DNA of 64,000 bases from Candidatus Brocadia sp. WS118. Lineage in GTDB: Bacteria; Planctomycetota; Brocadiia; Brocadiales; Brocadiaceae. Of the stretch, positions 24,646 through 34,078 are shown piece by piece (the first letter of the stretch is position 1; each line of letters begins with the position of its first letter). Position numbers and translations under genes: made by a program. The notes below the pieces were generated by a model that made no database searches, had not been told where the DNA came from, and saw only the letters and a list, made by a program, of their open reading frames with translations. Location: assembly GCA_007618135.1 (NCBI GenBank), contig PHFX01000004.1, forward strand, positions 1 to 64,000, read 5' to 3'.

Positions 24646-25998
24646 ATGGTTTTAAAAAATTCTATGTATAAAAAAATATTTATTGCTATTGATAATTCCC
24701 GTTATTCCAATTCTTGCATTGATTTAGGTGTTGCCCTTTCTCAAAAGTTTGGTTCTTTATTGGTAGGGTGTCACGTTTATGATGCATCTTTGCATCAGAG
24801 GCGTTTTCGTGATATGGAGAAGGGATTGCCTCCCCAGTATCAGGATGAAAGCGTCTTGCAGCGACAGCGCGACCTTCATAGTTCACTGATCAATTTGGGG
24901 CTTAAGCTGATTTCCGAATCGTATCTGGACGTGTTTAAGAAAAAGTGCAGCGTCATGTCTGTTCCTCACGAGGAGCTTTTGTTAGAAGGTAAAAATTATT
25001 ATGAGATCATAAAAGAACTTCAGGGAAACCGGTATGACCTGGTGATTTTAGGGGCGCTTGGTTTGGCTGCCGTGAACGAACAGGTAATTGGCAGTGTTTG
25101 TGAGCGCGTTGTCAGGCGTATAAAAACCGATGTCCTTGTAGTAAAGAACCGCTGTTTTGAGGGGAAGGTGGTAATTGCGGTGGACGGAAGTGCGGCGTCC
25201 ATTGCCGGATTTACCTCCGCTATCCATTTTGCAAAGTCATTCAACCTGAAACTTATTGCGGTTTCTGTCTTTGACCCACATTATCACCGCATTGCTTTTG
25301 AGAGTATTGCGAATGTGCTTTCTCAGGAAGCCGGTCAAATTTTCAGGTTTAAGGAGCAGGAAACGCTTCATGAGGAGATCATTGATAAGGGATTAGCAAA
25401 GATATACCAGAACCATCTTGATACGGTAAGCAGAATGGCTGGTGATGCCGGGGTTGAGATTGACACTGTCCTTATGGATGGTAAACCCTATGATAAAATA
25501 TTGCAGTTTATTCAAAAAGAAAATCCCTCAACCCTGATCTTAGGACGGACCGGCGTTCATAATACTAACGGGTTAGATATTGGCAGTACAACGGAAAACC
25601 TTTTACGCTTGGCGCCATGTAACGTTTTGCTTACCGGTGGGATTGCAGACGCGAGGATTACTATGCCGTCCGATTTTTCAGAATTTCACAGACCTGTAAA
25701 CGAAAAAGCCTCTATAAAAAACACCCTTGAATGCCAGCATAGTAGTGAGGATGGTTTCTTTAGGTCTGTTAAGGGCGATCAAAAAATTTCTGATAAGCAG
25801 CATAAAAAAAAGCAGATACCTGCATGGACGCATGAGGCGCAAATACAGACCGCTCGAATTCCTTCTTTTGTCAGAGGCATGGTTAAGAAAAAAATTGAGG
25901 AGTTTGCACAGGAAAGGGGATATCTAGAAATAACACCCCAGATTGTAGATGAGGCAAAGGCGTTATTAATGAGTGACAATTCTTTTCATAGTGCTTGA
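24646..25998 (+). CDS. Double universal stress protein with C-terminal PCP_red-like domain
   Basis: A 450-residue cytoplasmic protein with two UspA domains: the first from MYKKIFIAIDNSRYSNSC, ending YDLVILGALGLAAVNEQVIG; the second from KVVIAVDGSAASIAGF, with LILGRTGVHNTNGLDIG, the nucleotide-binding G-2x-G-9x-G type loop. The last 50 residues (ARIPSFVRGMVKKKIEEFAQ, then ERGYLEITPQIVDEAKALL) match the PCP_red domain seen in light-independent protochlorophyllide reductase and several redox proteins. Possible starts are GTG 24625, ATG 24646 and ATG 24664; none has a good ribosome binding site. It ends the cytochrome run before nxrC. Confidence 0.78.
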   Translation: MVLKNSMYKKIFIAIDNSRYSNSCIDLGVALSQKFGSLLVGCHVYDASLHQRRFRDMEKGLPPQYQDESVLQRQRDLHSSLINLGLKLISESYLDVFKKKCSVMSVPHEELLLEGKNYYEIIKELQGNRYDLVILGALGLAAVNEQVIGSVCERVVRRIKTDVLVVKNRCFEGKVVIAVDGSAASIAGFTSAIHFAKSFNLKLIAVSVFDPHYHRIAFESIANVLSQEAGQIFRFKEQETLHEEIIDKGLAKIYQNHLDTVSRMAGDAGVEIDTVLMDGKPYDKILQFIQKENPSTLILGRTGVHNTNGLDIGSTTENLLRLAPCNVLLTGGIADARITMPSDFSEFHRPVNEKASIKNTLECQHSSEDGFFRSVKGDQKISDKQHKKKQIPAWTHEAQIQTARIPSFVRGMVKKKIEEFAQERGYLEITPQIVDEAKALLMSDNSFHSA

Positions 25999-26474
25999 AA
26001 AAAGGCTTATGATCTAAATGGCCACTTCTGGCTTTTCCTCAAAACCAACCATCTGGTGCCCCCTTTTGCGTACACGTAAGTATTTATCGTATATCTTTTT
26101 CTCATGCCGGTGTTATCGTTCGTTTCATTGATGCATGGTGTGTTGCAAAAGAGAAATGCATGGGCTGTTTTATTTTCCCGTAAAAAAACAGATACTATCG
26201 TAATATACTGAAAATAAAAAAAATAGGTAATGTTTGTAAATAGACATTGATCTTTTTTTTGTGGAATGTAGTTTGCCTTTATATCTAAAATGTTTTAACA
26301 TAATATTATGATAGTTAAGTTCTGATAATCACTGTCTGACTTAGTGGCATGCAATGAGCGTTTGAGTAATTAGGAAGGAGGTCTGTGGATTTTTACGTGG
26401 TAGTTCGGTTTGACGGTATCATGAATAAACAAAATGATTTTTATATCTAAAAATATTGAAGGAGGAGGGAGAAA
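25999..26474. promoter_or_regulatory. 475-base leader upstream of nxrC
   Basis: A/T-rich stretch that should hold the nxr promoter. TTTATATCTAAAA occurs twice, at 26278-26290 and 26440-26452, 162 bases apart. At 26376-26382 is a perfect AGGAGGT followed three bases later by GTG 26385, opening a 21-codon frame that stops at 26450, just before the nxrC ribosome binding site GGAGGAGG. Whether it is a leader peptide is unknown. I could not assign a -35/-10 pair with confidence. Confidence 0.45.
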
Positions 26475-27449
26475 ATGAAAAAAACATATTCGGTTTTAAA
26501 AAGATATGGTGTAGCCCTCTTAAGCTGTGCTTTTCTTAGCACTGCATTGTTTGCTGCTGAGGAAACAGCGCCAGGGGTGACGGGGGCGAGTGAAGAGGAA
26601 TTTACTCCGGCAAAGGAAGTGTTGACTATTAAATATGTAGATGTAGGAAAACCGTATCATATGGACGTTGAAACGTTGAAGGGTTTTTTCAATGATGCAA
26701 AGGGCGTTACGGTTCAGCTTCAGAAGCAGGACAAGGCGTTTCCCAATGGTGGTGGATCAGTTAGTAGCGCAGAAGTGAAAGCCATTCATGATGGTCTTGT
26801 CGCGTATTTTAAGGTTACCTGGAGTGACCCCACGAAGAACGCCAGGGCAATTGCAGTTCAGGAATTCAGGGATGCCGTTGCTTTAATGTTCCCTCTGGGT
26901 GCAGTAGAGATAACGCCTGCGGAGCATTTCAGCCCTAGAATGGGAGACCGGGAAAAACCAACAAACCTCTGGCATTGGAAGGCGGACTGGGAGTCAGATT
27001 TGTTGGTTAAAGGTGAGCTGGAAGATGTTGAAGCCCAATACCCAAATATGCATGATGATTTTAACTTGAATCCATACAGTGCATATTATCATCGGGAATT
27101 AATAACGAGCGTTGAAGTTTTATCAGGGGGAAGAGCGGCAAATAATCTGCTGTCTCAGCCGGCAAGAGGCAGGACGGTAGAGGATTTAAACGCTGAAGGC
27201 TTTGGAACCCTTACTACGCAGGCTCACCAGGATGTAAATGGATGCAGTAAATACGAGGATGGGGTATGGACTGTGATTATCTATCGTTCTTTAATTACCG
27301 AGGATCCGCATGACGTGCAGTTTGTGCCTGGCGGGACGAGCTATTTCAACATGGCGGTATGGAATGGTGGCGAACAAGACAGGAATGGCCAAAAGAATAT
27401 ATCTATTCAATGGCATCCTGTAACACTTGAAAGAGTTGCCTGGCAATAG
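26475..27449 (+). CDS. nxrC: Nitrite oxidoreductase gamma subunit
   Basis: Heme b-binding gamma subunit of periplasmic-type NXR, of the ethylbenzene dehydrogenase gamma family, relaying electrons from NxrB. The 324-residue protein has a signal peptide (VALLSCAFLSTALFAAEET) and the beta-sandwich motifs GLVAYFKVTWSDPTKN, FRDAVALMFPLGA and LWHWKADWES; conserved Met and Lys residues there normally ligate heme b. A strong GGAGGAGG precedes ATG 26475. It heads the nxrC-nxrB-chaperone-HExxH-nxrA operon, 39 bases before nxrB. Confidence 0.9.
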   Translation: MKKTYSVLKRYGVALLSCAFLSTALFAAEETAPGVTGASEEEFTPAKEVLTIKYVDVGKPYHMDVETLKGFFNDAKGVTVQLQKQDKAFPNGGGSVSSAEVKAIHDGLVAYFKVTWSDPTKNARAIAVQEFRDAVALMFPLGAVEITPAEHFSPRMGDREKPTNLWHWKADWESDLLVKGELEDVEAQYPNMHDDFNLNPYSAYYHRELITSVEVLSGGRAANNLLSQPARGRTVEDLNAEGFGTLTTQAHQDVNGCSKYEDGVWTVIIYRSLITEDPHDVQFVPGGTSYFNMAVWNGGEQDRNGQKNISIQWHPVTLERVAWQ

Positions 27450-27488
27450 TTTGCTCTATAGAAAATAAAGTTTAAGGAGGATTGAAAA

Positions 27489-28700
27489 ATGACATTAGTA
27501 CACAACTGGCATTTAGGGAGACGCATGGAGTATCCCTATTTTGAATCCAGACCAAAACATCAATTTGCGGCTATATTTAATATTAACAGGTGTATTGCCT
27601 GCCAAACCTGTACTATGGCATGCAAAAGCGCTTGGACGTATAACAAAGGACAGGAACACATGTGGTGGAACAACGTGGAGACCAAGCCATACGGCGGTTA
27701 TCCACAATCCTGGGATGTTAAAACGCTCAAGTTAATTGATAATGGTGAAAATACCTGGTATACCGACGAAAAAGATGAAAAGTTATCTCCTTACGGGGTT
27801 TACGAAGGTGACACCATATTTGAGGCTGCAGCCAAGAAGAATATTAATCAGTGGGCGGTTGGGTATATTCCTGAAGATAAGGAATGGCGTTCCCCGAATT
27901 TTGGAGAAGATGTGGCAAAGAGCAACAAGCCCGATGAATATTCGTCGTTGCCGGAACATAGCCGTTGGTTTTTCTATATCCAGAGATTGTGTAATCACTG
28001 CACTTATCCGGGTTGCCTCGCTGCCTGTCCCAGGAAGGCTATTTATAAAAGAAAAGAAGACGGGATCGTTCTGATAGATCAGAAGCGGTGCAGGGGTTAC
28101 CGGAAATGCGTTGAGCAATGCCCTTACAAAAAACCCATGTACCGGGGTTTAACAAGGGTAAGTGAAAAGTGCATTGCCTGTTATCCCAGGATTGAAGGAA
28201 AGGACCCGTTGACGAAGGGGCGCCCGATGGAAACGAGATGTATGGCTGCTTGCGTTGGGCAGATTCGTTTGCAGGGTTTTCTGGATGATAACCCAAAGAA
28301 CCCGGTTACCTGGTTGATCAGGCATGATAAGTTGGCGTTGCCGCTCTATCCTCAATTTGGAACAGAGCCCAATATCTATTACATACCGCCGAGATGGGCG
28401 CCACGTGCTTATTTAAGGCAGATGTTTGGTCCTGGCGTTGATGAGGCGATTGATAAATTTATGGTGCCTTCACGAGAAAGACTGGCGGTGATGTCTTTAT
28501 TCAGGATGACTCAAACGATCATATATGAGTACAAGATTGAGGAAGGACCAAAGGTATTTGAGACAACGATTCATGGTAAGAAGTTTGAGTTGTACAATGA
28601 TACCGTTATTGGACTTGGTGAGGACGGACAAGAGGTTGTAAGGACTACGGTGGAAGAGCCTGTCTACATCAGAGATCCGAAACATTACAATTCAATTTAG
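27489..28700 (+). CDS. nxrB: Nitrite oxidoreductase beta subunit (iron-sulfur)
   Basis: Iron-sulfur subunit transferring electrons from NxrA through three [4Fe-4S] and one [3Fe-4S] cluster in the family. The 403-residue protein has four cysteine groups: CIACQTCTMACK near residue 37, CNHCTYPGCLAACP, CRGYRKCVEQCPYK and CIACYPR with CMAAC. The Tyr in YRKC replaces a Trp or Cys found in some relatives. It has no signal peptide of its own, so it should be exported with NxrA by the Tat route. AAGGAGG precedes ATG 27489. This subunit is the usual marker gene for anammox and Nitrospira-type NXR. Confidence 0.95.
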   Translation: MTLVHNWHLGRRMEYPYFESRPKHQFAAIFNINRCIACQTCTMACKSAWTYNKGQEHMWWNNVETKPYGGYPQSWDVKTLKLIDNGENTWYTDEKDEKLSPYGVYEGDTIFEAAAKKNINQWAVGYIPEDKEWRSPNFGEDVAKSNKPDEYSSLPEHSRWFFYIQRLCNHCTYPGCLAACPRKAIYKRKEDGIVLIDQKRCRGYRKCVEQCPYKKPMYRGLTRVSEKCIACYPRIEGKDPLTKGRPMETRCMAACVGQIRLQGFLDDNPKNPVTWLIRHDKLALPLYPQFGTEPNIYYIPPRWAPRAYLRQMFGPGVDEAIDKFMVPSRERLAVMSLFRMTQTIIYEYKIEEGPKVFETTIHGKKFELYNDTVIGLGEDGQEVVRTTVEEPVYIRDPKHYNSI

Positions 28701-28714
28701 AATTGAGGTTTATT

Positions 28715-29509
28715 ATGGAAGCCGACAGGAGTAGTCTTTTAGATCAGGAAGTTGCATCCAAAGTAGATGGTTTGCTTACGCGGAGTGCTATGTATCAGGT
28801 TTTATCTGCCTTTTTTCTCTACCCAATTGATAAAAATTTGTCAATGTTGAAATCACCCGAAATTCAGGAACATCAGAATGCGTTGACGCTGTGTTATGAA
28901 GGAATAGACGATGGTGTTGAGTTGAAGAGGTATTTTCGTGAGGTTCAGGAATTGGGCGTTTCTACCGCCATTGAAACCTTGCAATCCGAATACCAGCGCA
29001 TTGTCGGGCACACGATGTCAAAAGAGTGTCCCCTGTATGAAACTCAATATGGCGCAGCCCATGTGTTCCAGCAAGTGCATGAATTAGGAGATATTCAGGG
29101 TTTTTATCGGGCTTTTGGGCTTGATATTTCTGAGGTAGAGAAGGAACGGTGCGACCACGTCAGTGTAGAGTTAGAGTTTATGCACTTTTTGTTGTACAAG
29201 CAAGCCTATGCCATAGAAAATCATGGTGATGAAAAGTCACAGATATGCGTGGATGCGCAAAAAAAATTCCTGAAAGAGCATATAGGGAAGTGGGTTCCTC
29301 TGTTCTCAGTTCTCTTTGCCAGGAAGGCAGGGGAGGGTTTTTATTCTGCGGTGTCCGCTTTGACGAAAGAGTTCTTGAGGCTGGAAATGAAGTTGATGGA
29401 TGTAAAGACAGAGATATATAAGGAATCTGATCTTAATCAGGAAGCAGTGGCAGGGGCTTCAGATGAATGTCTGTCCTGCGCATCATCTGAAGATTTCGGT
29501 GAGGAATGA
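28715..29509 (+). CDS. nxrD: TorD/NarJ-like chaperone for NXR
   Basis: A 264-residue helical protein of the TorD/DmsD/NarJ redox chaperone class, expected to bind apo-NxrA and hold it for cofactor insertion before Tat export. Motifs are LSAFFLYPIDKNLSML at the N-terminus, the family core YQRIVGHTMSKECPLYETQY and HVSVELEFMHFLLYKQAYA. Cysteines near the end (DECLSCASSEDF) are not typical. ATG 28715 with GAGG upstream is better than the in-frame TTG 28703. It lies between nxrB and the HExxH gene, whose ATG comes one base after its stop. The symbol follows usage for NXR chaperones and is less certain than the class. Confidence 0.82.
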   Translation: MEADRSSLLDQEVASKVDGLLTRSAMYQVLSAFFLYPIDKNLSMLKSPEIQEHQNALTLCYEGIDDGVELKRYFREVQELGVSTAIETLQSEYQRIVGHTMSKECPLYETQYGAAHVFQQVHELGDIQGFYRAFGLDISEVEKERCDHVSVELEFMHFLLYKQAYAIENHGDEKSQICVDAQKKFLKEHIGKWVPLFSVLFARKAGEGFYSAVSALTKEFLRLEMKLMDVKTEIYKESDLNQEAVAGASDECLSCASSEDFGEE

Positions 29510-29510
29510 T

Positions 29511-30464
29511 ATGAAGCTGGAATTTGATCCGAGTTTAATAGAGGAAGTAATTTTTAACGAATTAAAGGCCAGGGAGGAAAAGGGGGATTTTGCCCTGACT
29601 CTCGAATATCACTCCTGCGCTGATCCGGTTTACGAAAATTTTCCTTTAGATGAAAGGCCTTCACAATTCAAAAAGATTGAGTGGGATTTTTTTAAGAAAC
29701 TTGGGCTTGTAAAGCTCATAAAAGAGATTTTTGATGAATTCCCCGGACTTGAAGAAAAAGCTTGTGGAGGGGTGATTGCCAAAGCGGTGAATAATTTTGA
29801 CGAAGGCTCGTATCTTACGAAGGGTATGAATCAGGATGCTGGGCAGAAAAGGATTGTGGTCAAAATACTGCCGGACCGCTTCCTGGATATTCCTTATCTG
29901 AAGAAATTGGTGAGACATGAATTGATGCATACCTCTGATATGTTCAGTGACTCGTACGGCTATCGTGATGAACGCCTCGGCGGTAACCCCATGGAAGAAA
30001 GCATTATTAAAGAGCGATATTGCGTTTTTTGGGATATCTATGTTGATAGCAGATTGATCAAGAACGGGAAAGAAACGTTTTCCGATAAAGAGGGGCGATA
30101 CCGGGAGTTTGCTGCTCTTTATAAAAAGATTCCTGACGAAGTGAAAATGGCTATCTTTGATGTCCTGTGGCAGGATGAGAATTTAACGCATGACAGGATA
30201 CTGGGGATGGCAAAAGATGTGAATGAAGTAATAAAAATTTCTGAGGGGTTACCGATAAAGCATACCTTTAAGAAGAAAAAGACCATCTTGCCTGGCGCCC
30301 AATGTCCGCTCTGCCAATTTCGGACATATCAGTGGGAAGAAAATATTGAACGAGATACTTATCTTGTGAATGAAATAAAAAAGGATTTTCCCGACTGGGA
30401 GCCGGAAGACGGTGTGTGTGGGCAGTGTATAGAGGCTTATAAAGTAAGAAAAGCGGTTTGTTGA
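29511..30464 (+). CDS. Unknown HExxH protein with two CxxC pairs, inside nxr operon
   Basis: A 317-residue cytoplasmic-looking protein of no family I recognise. At about residue 140 it has KLVRHELMHTSDMFSD, an HExxH zinc-metalloprotease signature with a helix around it. Near the C-terminus CPLCQF and CGQCIE could form a zinc ribbon. ATG 29511 follows GAGG and the chaperone stop at one-base spacing; an upstream in-frame ATG (29463) lies inside the chaperone gene and is unlikely. Sitting between the chaperone and nxrA, it may help mature NXR, perhaps by processing or metal delivery. No catalytic role is proven, and a third zinc ligand after HELMH is unclear. Confidence 0.7.
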   Translation: MKLEFDPSLIEEVIFNELKAREEKGDFALTLEYHSCADPVYENFPLDERPSQFKKIEWDFFKKLGLVKLIKEIFDEFPGLEEKACGGVIAKAVNNFDEGSYLTKGMNQDAGQKRIVVKILPDRFLDIPYLKKLVRHELMHTSDMFSDSYGYRDERLGGNPMEESIIKERYCVFWDIYVDSRLIKNGKETFSDKEGRYREFAALYKKIPDEVKMAIFDVLWQDENLTHDRILGMAKDVNEVIKISEGLPIKHTFKKKKTILPGAQCPLCQFRTYQWEENIERDTYLVNEIKKDFPDWEPEDGVCGQCIEAYKVRKAVC

Positions 30465-30529
30465 TATTTCCCGATAAATAGGAAAAATTTTTATATACAT
30501 GGTTTTACGTTGAGAAAGGAGTAGGAAAA

Positions 30530-33500
30530 ATGAAACTTACCAGAAGAACTTTCCTACAGGTGGCAGGGGCTACAGGAGCGACCTTTACCGTTGCCAATAA
30601 GGCAATGGCGTTCCGACTCTTAAAACCTGCCGTGGAGGTAGGAAATCCCTTAGATGCTTATCCGGATCGCGCATGGGAAAGTGTCTATCGTGACCAGTAC
30701 CGGTATGATCGGACGTTTACCTTTACTTGCTCGCCAAATGACACCCATGCCTGCAGGGTAAGGGCGTTCGTAAGAAATGAAGTGGTTATGAGGGTAGAGC
30801 AGAATTATGACCATCAGAATTATTCAGATCTTTACGGAAATAAGGCGACCAGGAACTGGAATCCAAGGATGTGTTTAAAAGGGTATACCTTCCATCGCAG
30901 GGTTTATGGTCCATATAGGTTACGATATCCGCTTATTCGAAAGGGATGGAAGCAATGGGCAGATGATGGATTTCCTGAACTGACACCGGAAAATAAATCA
31001 AAATATATGTTTGATGCCAGAGGACAGGATGAGCTCTTAAAGGCATCTTGGGATGATGCGTGGACGTATGCCGCGAAAGGGATTATCCATATTACTAAGA
31101 AATACAGCGGTGAAGATGGCGCCAAGAAGCTTATTGAGCAAGGGTATCCCAAAGAAATGGTGGATGCCATGAAGGGTGCTGGCACCAGAACGTTCAAAGG
31201 CCGTGGCGGTATGGGTCTTTTGGGCGTTATTGGAAAATACGGCATGTACAGATTTAACAACATGCTTTCCCTGGTTGATAGCCACAATAGAGGTGTAGGA
31301 CCGGATAAAGCATTGGGTGGAAGAAATTGGTCAAACTATACCTGGCACGGCGATCAGGCACCTGGTCATCCATTCTCTCATGGATTACAGACCTCTGATG
31401 TGGATATGAACGATATCCGGTTTTCGAAGCTGGTCATCCAAACGGGAAAGAATCTGATTGAAAATAAGATGCCGGAGGCGCATTGGTTGACACAGGTTAT
31501 GGAAAGAGGCGGAAAACTCGTTGTTATTACGCCTGAGTATAGCCCGTCTGCTCAAAAAGCAGATTACTGGATACCGATCAAGTGTAATACCGACACGGCG
31601 CTTTTCCTTGGTTTGACGAAGATATTGATGGATGAGAAACTCTATGATGCAGATTATGTAAAGAAGTTTACCGATTTCCCTTTGCTTGTCAGAACGGACA
31701 CCTTAAAACGGTTGCAGGCAAAGGATATCTTTCCCGATTACAAATTAGAGGATATCTCGCATGGCGCTAGTTACAAGATTCATGGTTTGCACGATGACCA
31801 GAGGGAAATTATCGGGGACTTTGTGGTTTGGGATGCTAAGACGAAGGGTCCACAACCAATTACCAGGGATGATGTTGGTGATAAGCTGACGGCGAAAGGG
31901 ATTGATCCCGTTCTCGATGGTACCTTTAAGGTTAAAACGGTTGATGGTAAAGAGATTGAGGTTATGCCGCTCTTTGAGATGTATAAGATACACCTGAAAG
32001 ATTATGATGTCGACAGTGTTGTCGAAATGACTAACTCTCCAAAAGAGTTAATTGTGAGGTTAGCGCATGACATTGCAACCATAAAACCAGTAGCAATTCA
32101 CTATGGTGAGGGTATTAATCACTATTTCCATGCAACCCTGATGAACAGATCGACATACTTACCTTTAATGTTGACGGGTAATGTTGGTTATATGGGTTCA
32201 GGTTCTCATACCTGGGCAGGAAACTACAAGGCTGGTAATTTCCAGTCGGCTAAGTGGTGTGGTCCTGGTTTTTACGGATGGGTAGCGGAAGATGTGTTTA
32301 ATCCAAATCTCGATCCGAACGCACCAGCGATGGATTTAAAGGTAAAGGGTCGTGCCTACGACGAAGAAGTTGCGTACTGGAATCACAATGACAGGCCATT
32401 GATCGTAAATACGCCGAAGTATGGACGTAAATGCTTTACGGGTAAGACACACATGCCTACACCAACCAAGATCATGTGGTTTACCAACGTAAACCTGGTG
32501 AACAATGCAAAGCATGTCTACCAGATGCTGAAGAATGTCAACCCCAATATCGAGCAGATCATGTCTACCGATATTGAGATGACGGGTTCCATTGAGTATG
32601 CAGACTTTGCATTCCCTGCAAATTCATGGATGGAGTTTGAAACGCATGAGATTACCAGTTCATGCTCAAATCCGTTCTACCAGATATGGAAAGGTGGTAT
32701 TCGTCCGGTAAATGACTCCAAGGATGATGTGATGGTTATTGCCGGTATGGCGGCTAAGCTGGGTGAATTGCTCAGGGATATGAGATTCCGGGACTTCTGG
32801 AAATTTGCTTTGGAAGGCAGACCGGAGATTTATATAAACAGATTGCTGGACGGCAGTACAACCGCGAAGGGATATACCTTTGATGATATCGTAGCTGGAA
32901 AATACGGTGAACCTGGTGTTGCCCTGTTAAATTACCGAACGTATCCAAGACAGCCATTCTGGGAGCAGGTACACGAAAGTCTGCCATTCTATACGCCGAC
33001 AGGGAGATTACAGGCGTACAATGATGAATCAGAGATCATTGAGTATGGCGAAAACTTTATTGTACATCGTGAAGGGCCTGAGGCAACTCAGTACTTACCA
33101 AACGTAATTGTCAGTACCAATCCGTATATCCGTCCGGATGATTATGGAGTTCCAGAGAGCGCAGAGCACTGGGACGAGAGAACGGTAAGGAATATCAAGA
33201 AATCCTGGGCTGAGACCAAGCAAACAAAGAATTTCCTGTGGGAAAAAGGGTACAAGTTCTTTTGTGTAACGCCAAAATCAAGGCATACCGTACATTCTCA
33301 ATGGGCTGTGACTGACTGGAATTTTATTTGGAACAATAACTTTGGTGATCCATACAGAATGGACAAGAGAATGCCGGGTGTAGGTGAGCATCAAATTAAT
33401 ATCAACCCGCAGGCAGCGAAAGATTTGGGTATTAATGATGGCGACTATGTTTATGTTGACGCCAATCCGGCTGATAGGCCTTATGAAGGATGGAAGCCAA

Positions 33501-33979
33501 GTGATCCTTTCTATAAGGTTTCAAGGCTTATGCTGAGGGCAAAGTATAATTCATCCTATCCGTACGATGTGACGATGATTAAACATTCCTCGTGGATTGC
33601 AACGGAAAGGTCAGTAAAGGCCCATGAAACAAGACCGGACGGCAGGGCATTGTCCGCTGGAACTGGGTACCAGTCCAGTTTCCGTTATGGTTCTCAACAG
33701 AGTCTTACCAGAGACTGGTCGATGCCGATGCACCAGCTCGACAGCCTGTTCCATAAGGCAAAGATTGGTATGAAGTTTGTTTTCGGTTTCGAGGCCGATA
33801 ACCATGGTATCAATACGGTTCCGAAGGAGACCCTGGTGAAGGTTACCAAGGCTGAGGATGGCGGTATTGGCGGTAAAGGCTTGTGGGATCCCGCGAAAAC
33901 CGGATACACCACCGGGAACGAGAATGACTTCATGAAGAAATACCTGAATGGTGAGTTGATAAAAGTGGAGAAGGCGTAA
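30530..33979 (+). CDS. nxrA: Nitrite oxidoreductase alpha subunit (molybdopterin catalytic)
   Basis: Catalytic subunit oxidising nitrite to nitrate with a molybdopterin-guanine dinucleotide cofactor, type II DMSO reductase family. The 1149-residue precursor starts with a Tat signal (TRRTFLQVAG, cleaved near AMAF). The proximal [4Fe-4S] site is C-SPN-D-THA-C then RMC, the Asp taking one cysteine position. WHGDQAPGHPFSHG and IEYADFAFPANSWMEFE belong to the molybdenum and nitrite region, and C-terminal HQININPQAAKDLGINDGDY starts the molybdopterin-binding barrel. GGAGTAGG lies before ATG 30530. It is the last gene of the nxr operon before a hairpin at 33992. Confidence 0.95.
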   Translation: MKLTRRTFLQVAGATGATFTVANKAMAFRLLKPAVEVGNPLDAYPDRAWESVYRDQYRYDRTFTFTCSPNDTHACRVRAFVRNEVVMRVEQNYDHQNYSDLYGNKATRNWNPRMCLKGYTFHRRVYGPYRLRYPLIRKGWKQWADDGFPELTPENKSKYMFDARGQDELLKASWDDAWTYAAKGIIHITKKYSGEDGAKKLIEQGYPKEMVDAMKGAGTRTFKGRGGMGLLGVIGKYGMYRFNNMLSLVDSHNRGVGPDKALGGRNWSNYTWHGDQAPGHPFSHGLQTSDVDMNDIRFSKLVIQTGKNLIENKMPEAHWLTQVMERGGKLVVITPEYSPSAQKADYWIPIKCNTDTALFLGLTKILMDEKLYDADYVKKFTDFPLLVRTDTLKRLQAKDIFPDYKLEDISHGASYKIHGLHDDQREIIGDFVVWDAKTKGPQPITRDDVGDKLTAKGIDPVLDGTFKVKTVDGKEIEVMPLFEMYKIHLKDYDVDSVVEMTNSPKELIVRLAHDIATIKPVAIHYGEGINHYFHATLMNRSTYLPLMLTGNVGYMGSGSHTWAGNYKAGNFQSAKWCGPGFYGWVAEDVFNPNLDPNAPAMDLKVKGRAYDEEVAYWNHNDRPLIVNTPKYGRKCFTGKTHMPTPTKIMWFTNVNLVNNAKHVYQMLKNVNPNIEQIMSTDIEMTGSIEYADFAFPANSWMEFETHEITSSCSNPFYQIWKGGIRPVNDSKDDVMVIAGMAAKLGELLRDMRFRDFWKFALEGRPEIYINRLLDGSTTAKGYTFDDIVAGKYGEPGVALLNYRTYPRQPFWEQVHESLPFYTPTGRLQAYNDESEIIEYGENFIVHREGPEATQYLPNVIVSTNPYIRPDDYGVPESAEHWDERTVRNIKKSWAETKQTKNFLWEKGYKFFCVTPKSRHTVHSQWAVTDWNFIWNNNFGDPYRMDKRMPGVGEHQININPQAAKDLGINDGDYVYVDANPADRPYEGWKPSDPFYKVSRLMLRAKYNSSYPYDVTMIKHSSWIATERSVKAHETRPDGRALSAGTGYQSSFRYGSQQSLTRDWSMPMHQLDSLFHKAKIGMKFVFGFEADNHGINTVPKETLVKVTKAEDGGIGGKGLWDPAKTGYTTGNENDFMKKYLNGELIKVEKA

Positions 33980-33991
33980 CACGTGTAATAA

Positions 33992-34040
33992 AAGTGAGCT
34001 AACAGATGGATATGAAACATTTGTTAGCTCGCTTGTTTTT
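33992..34040 (+). terminator. Hairpin with T-run after nxrA
   Basis: Arms AAGTGAGCTAACA (33992-34004) and TGTTAGCTCGCTT (34022-34034) pair over 13 positions with one G-U, then GTTTTTA. It would terminate part of the nxr transcripts or protect their 3' end, with read-through into the cupredoxin gene 39 bases later. Confidence 0.72.
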
Positions 34041-34078
34041 AGGAAAATTTATTGAGGATAGGAGGATACAAAGGGCAT

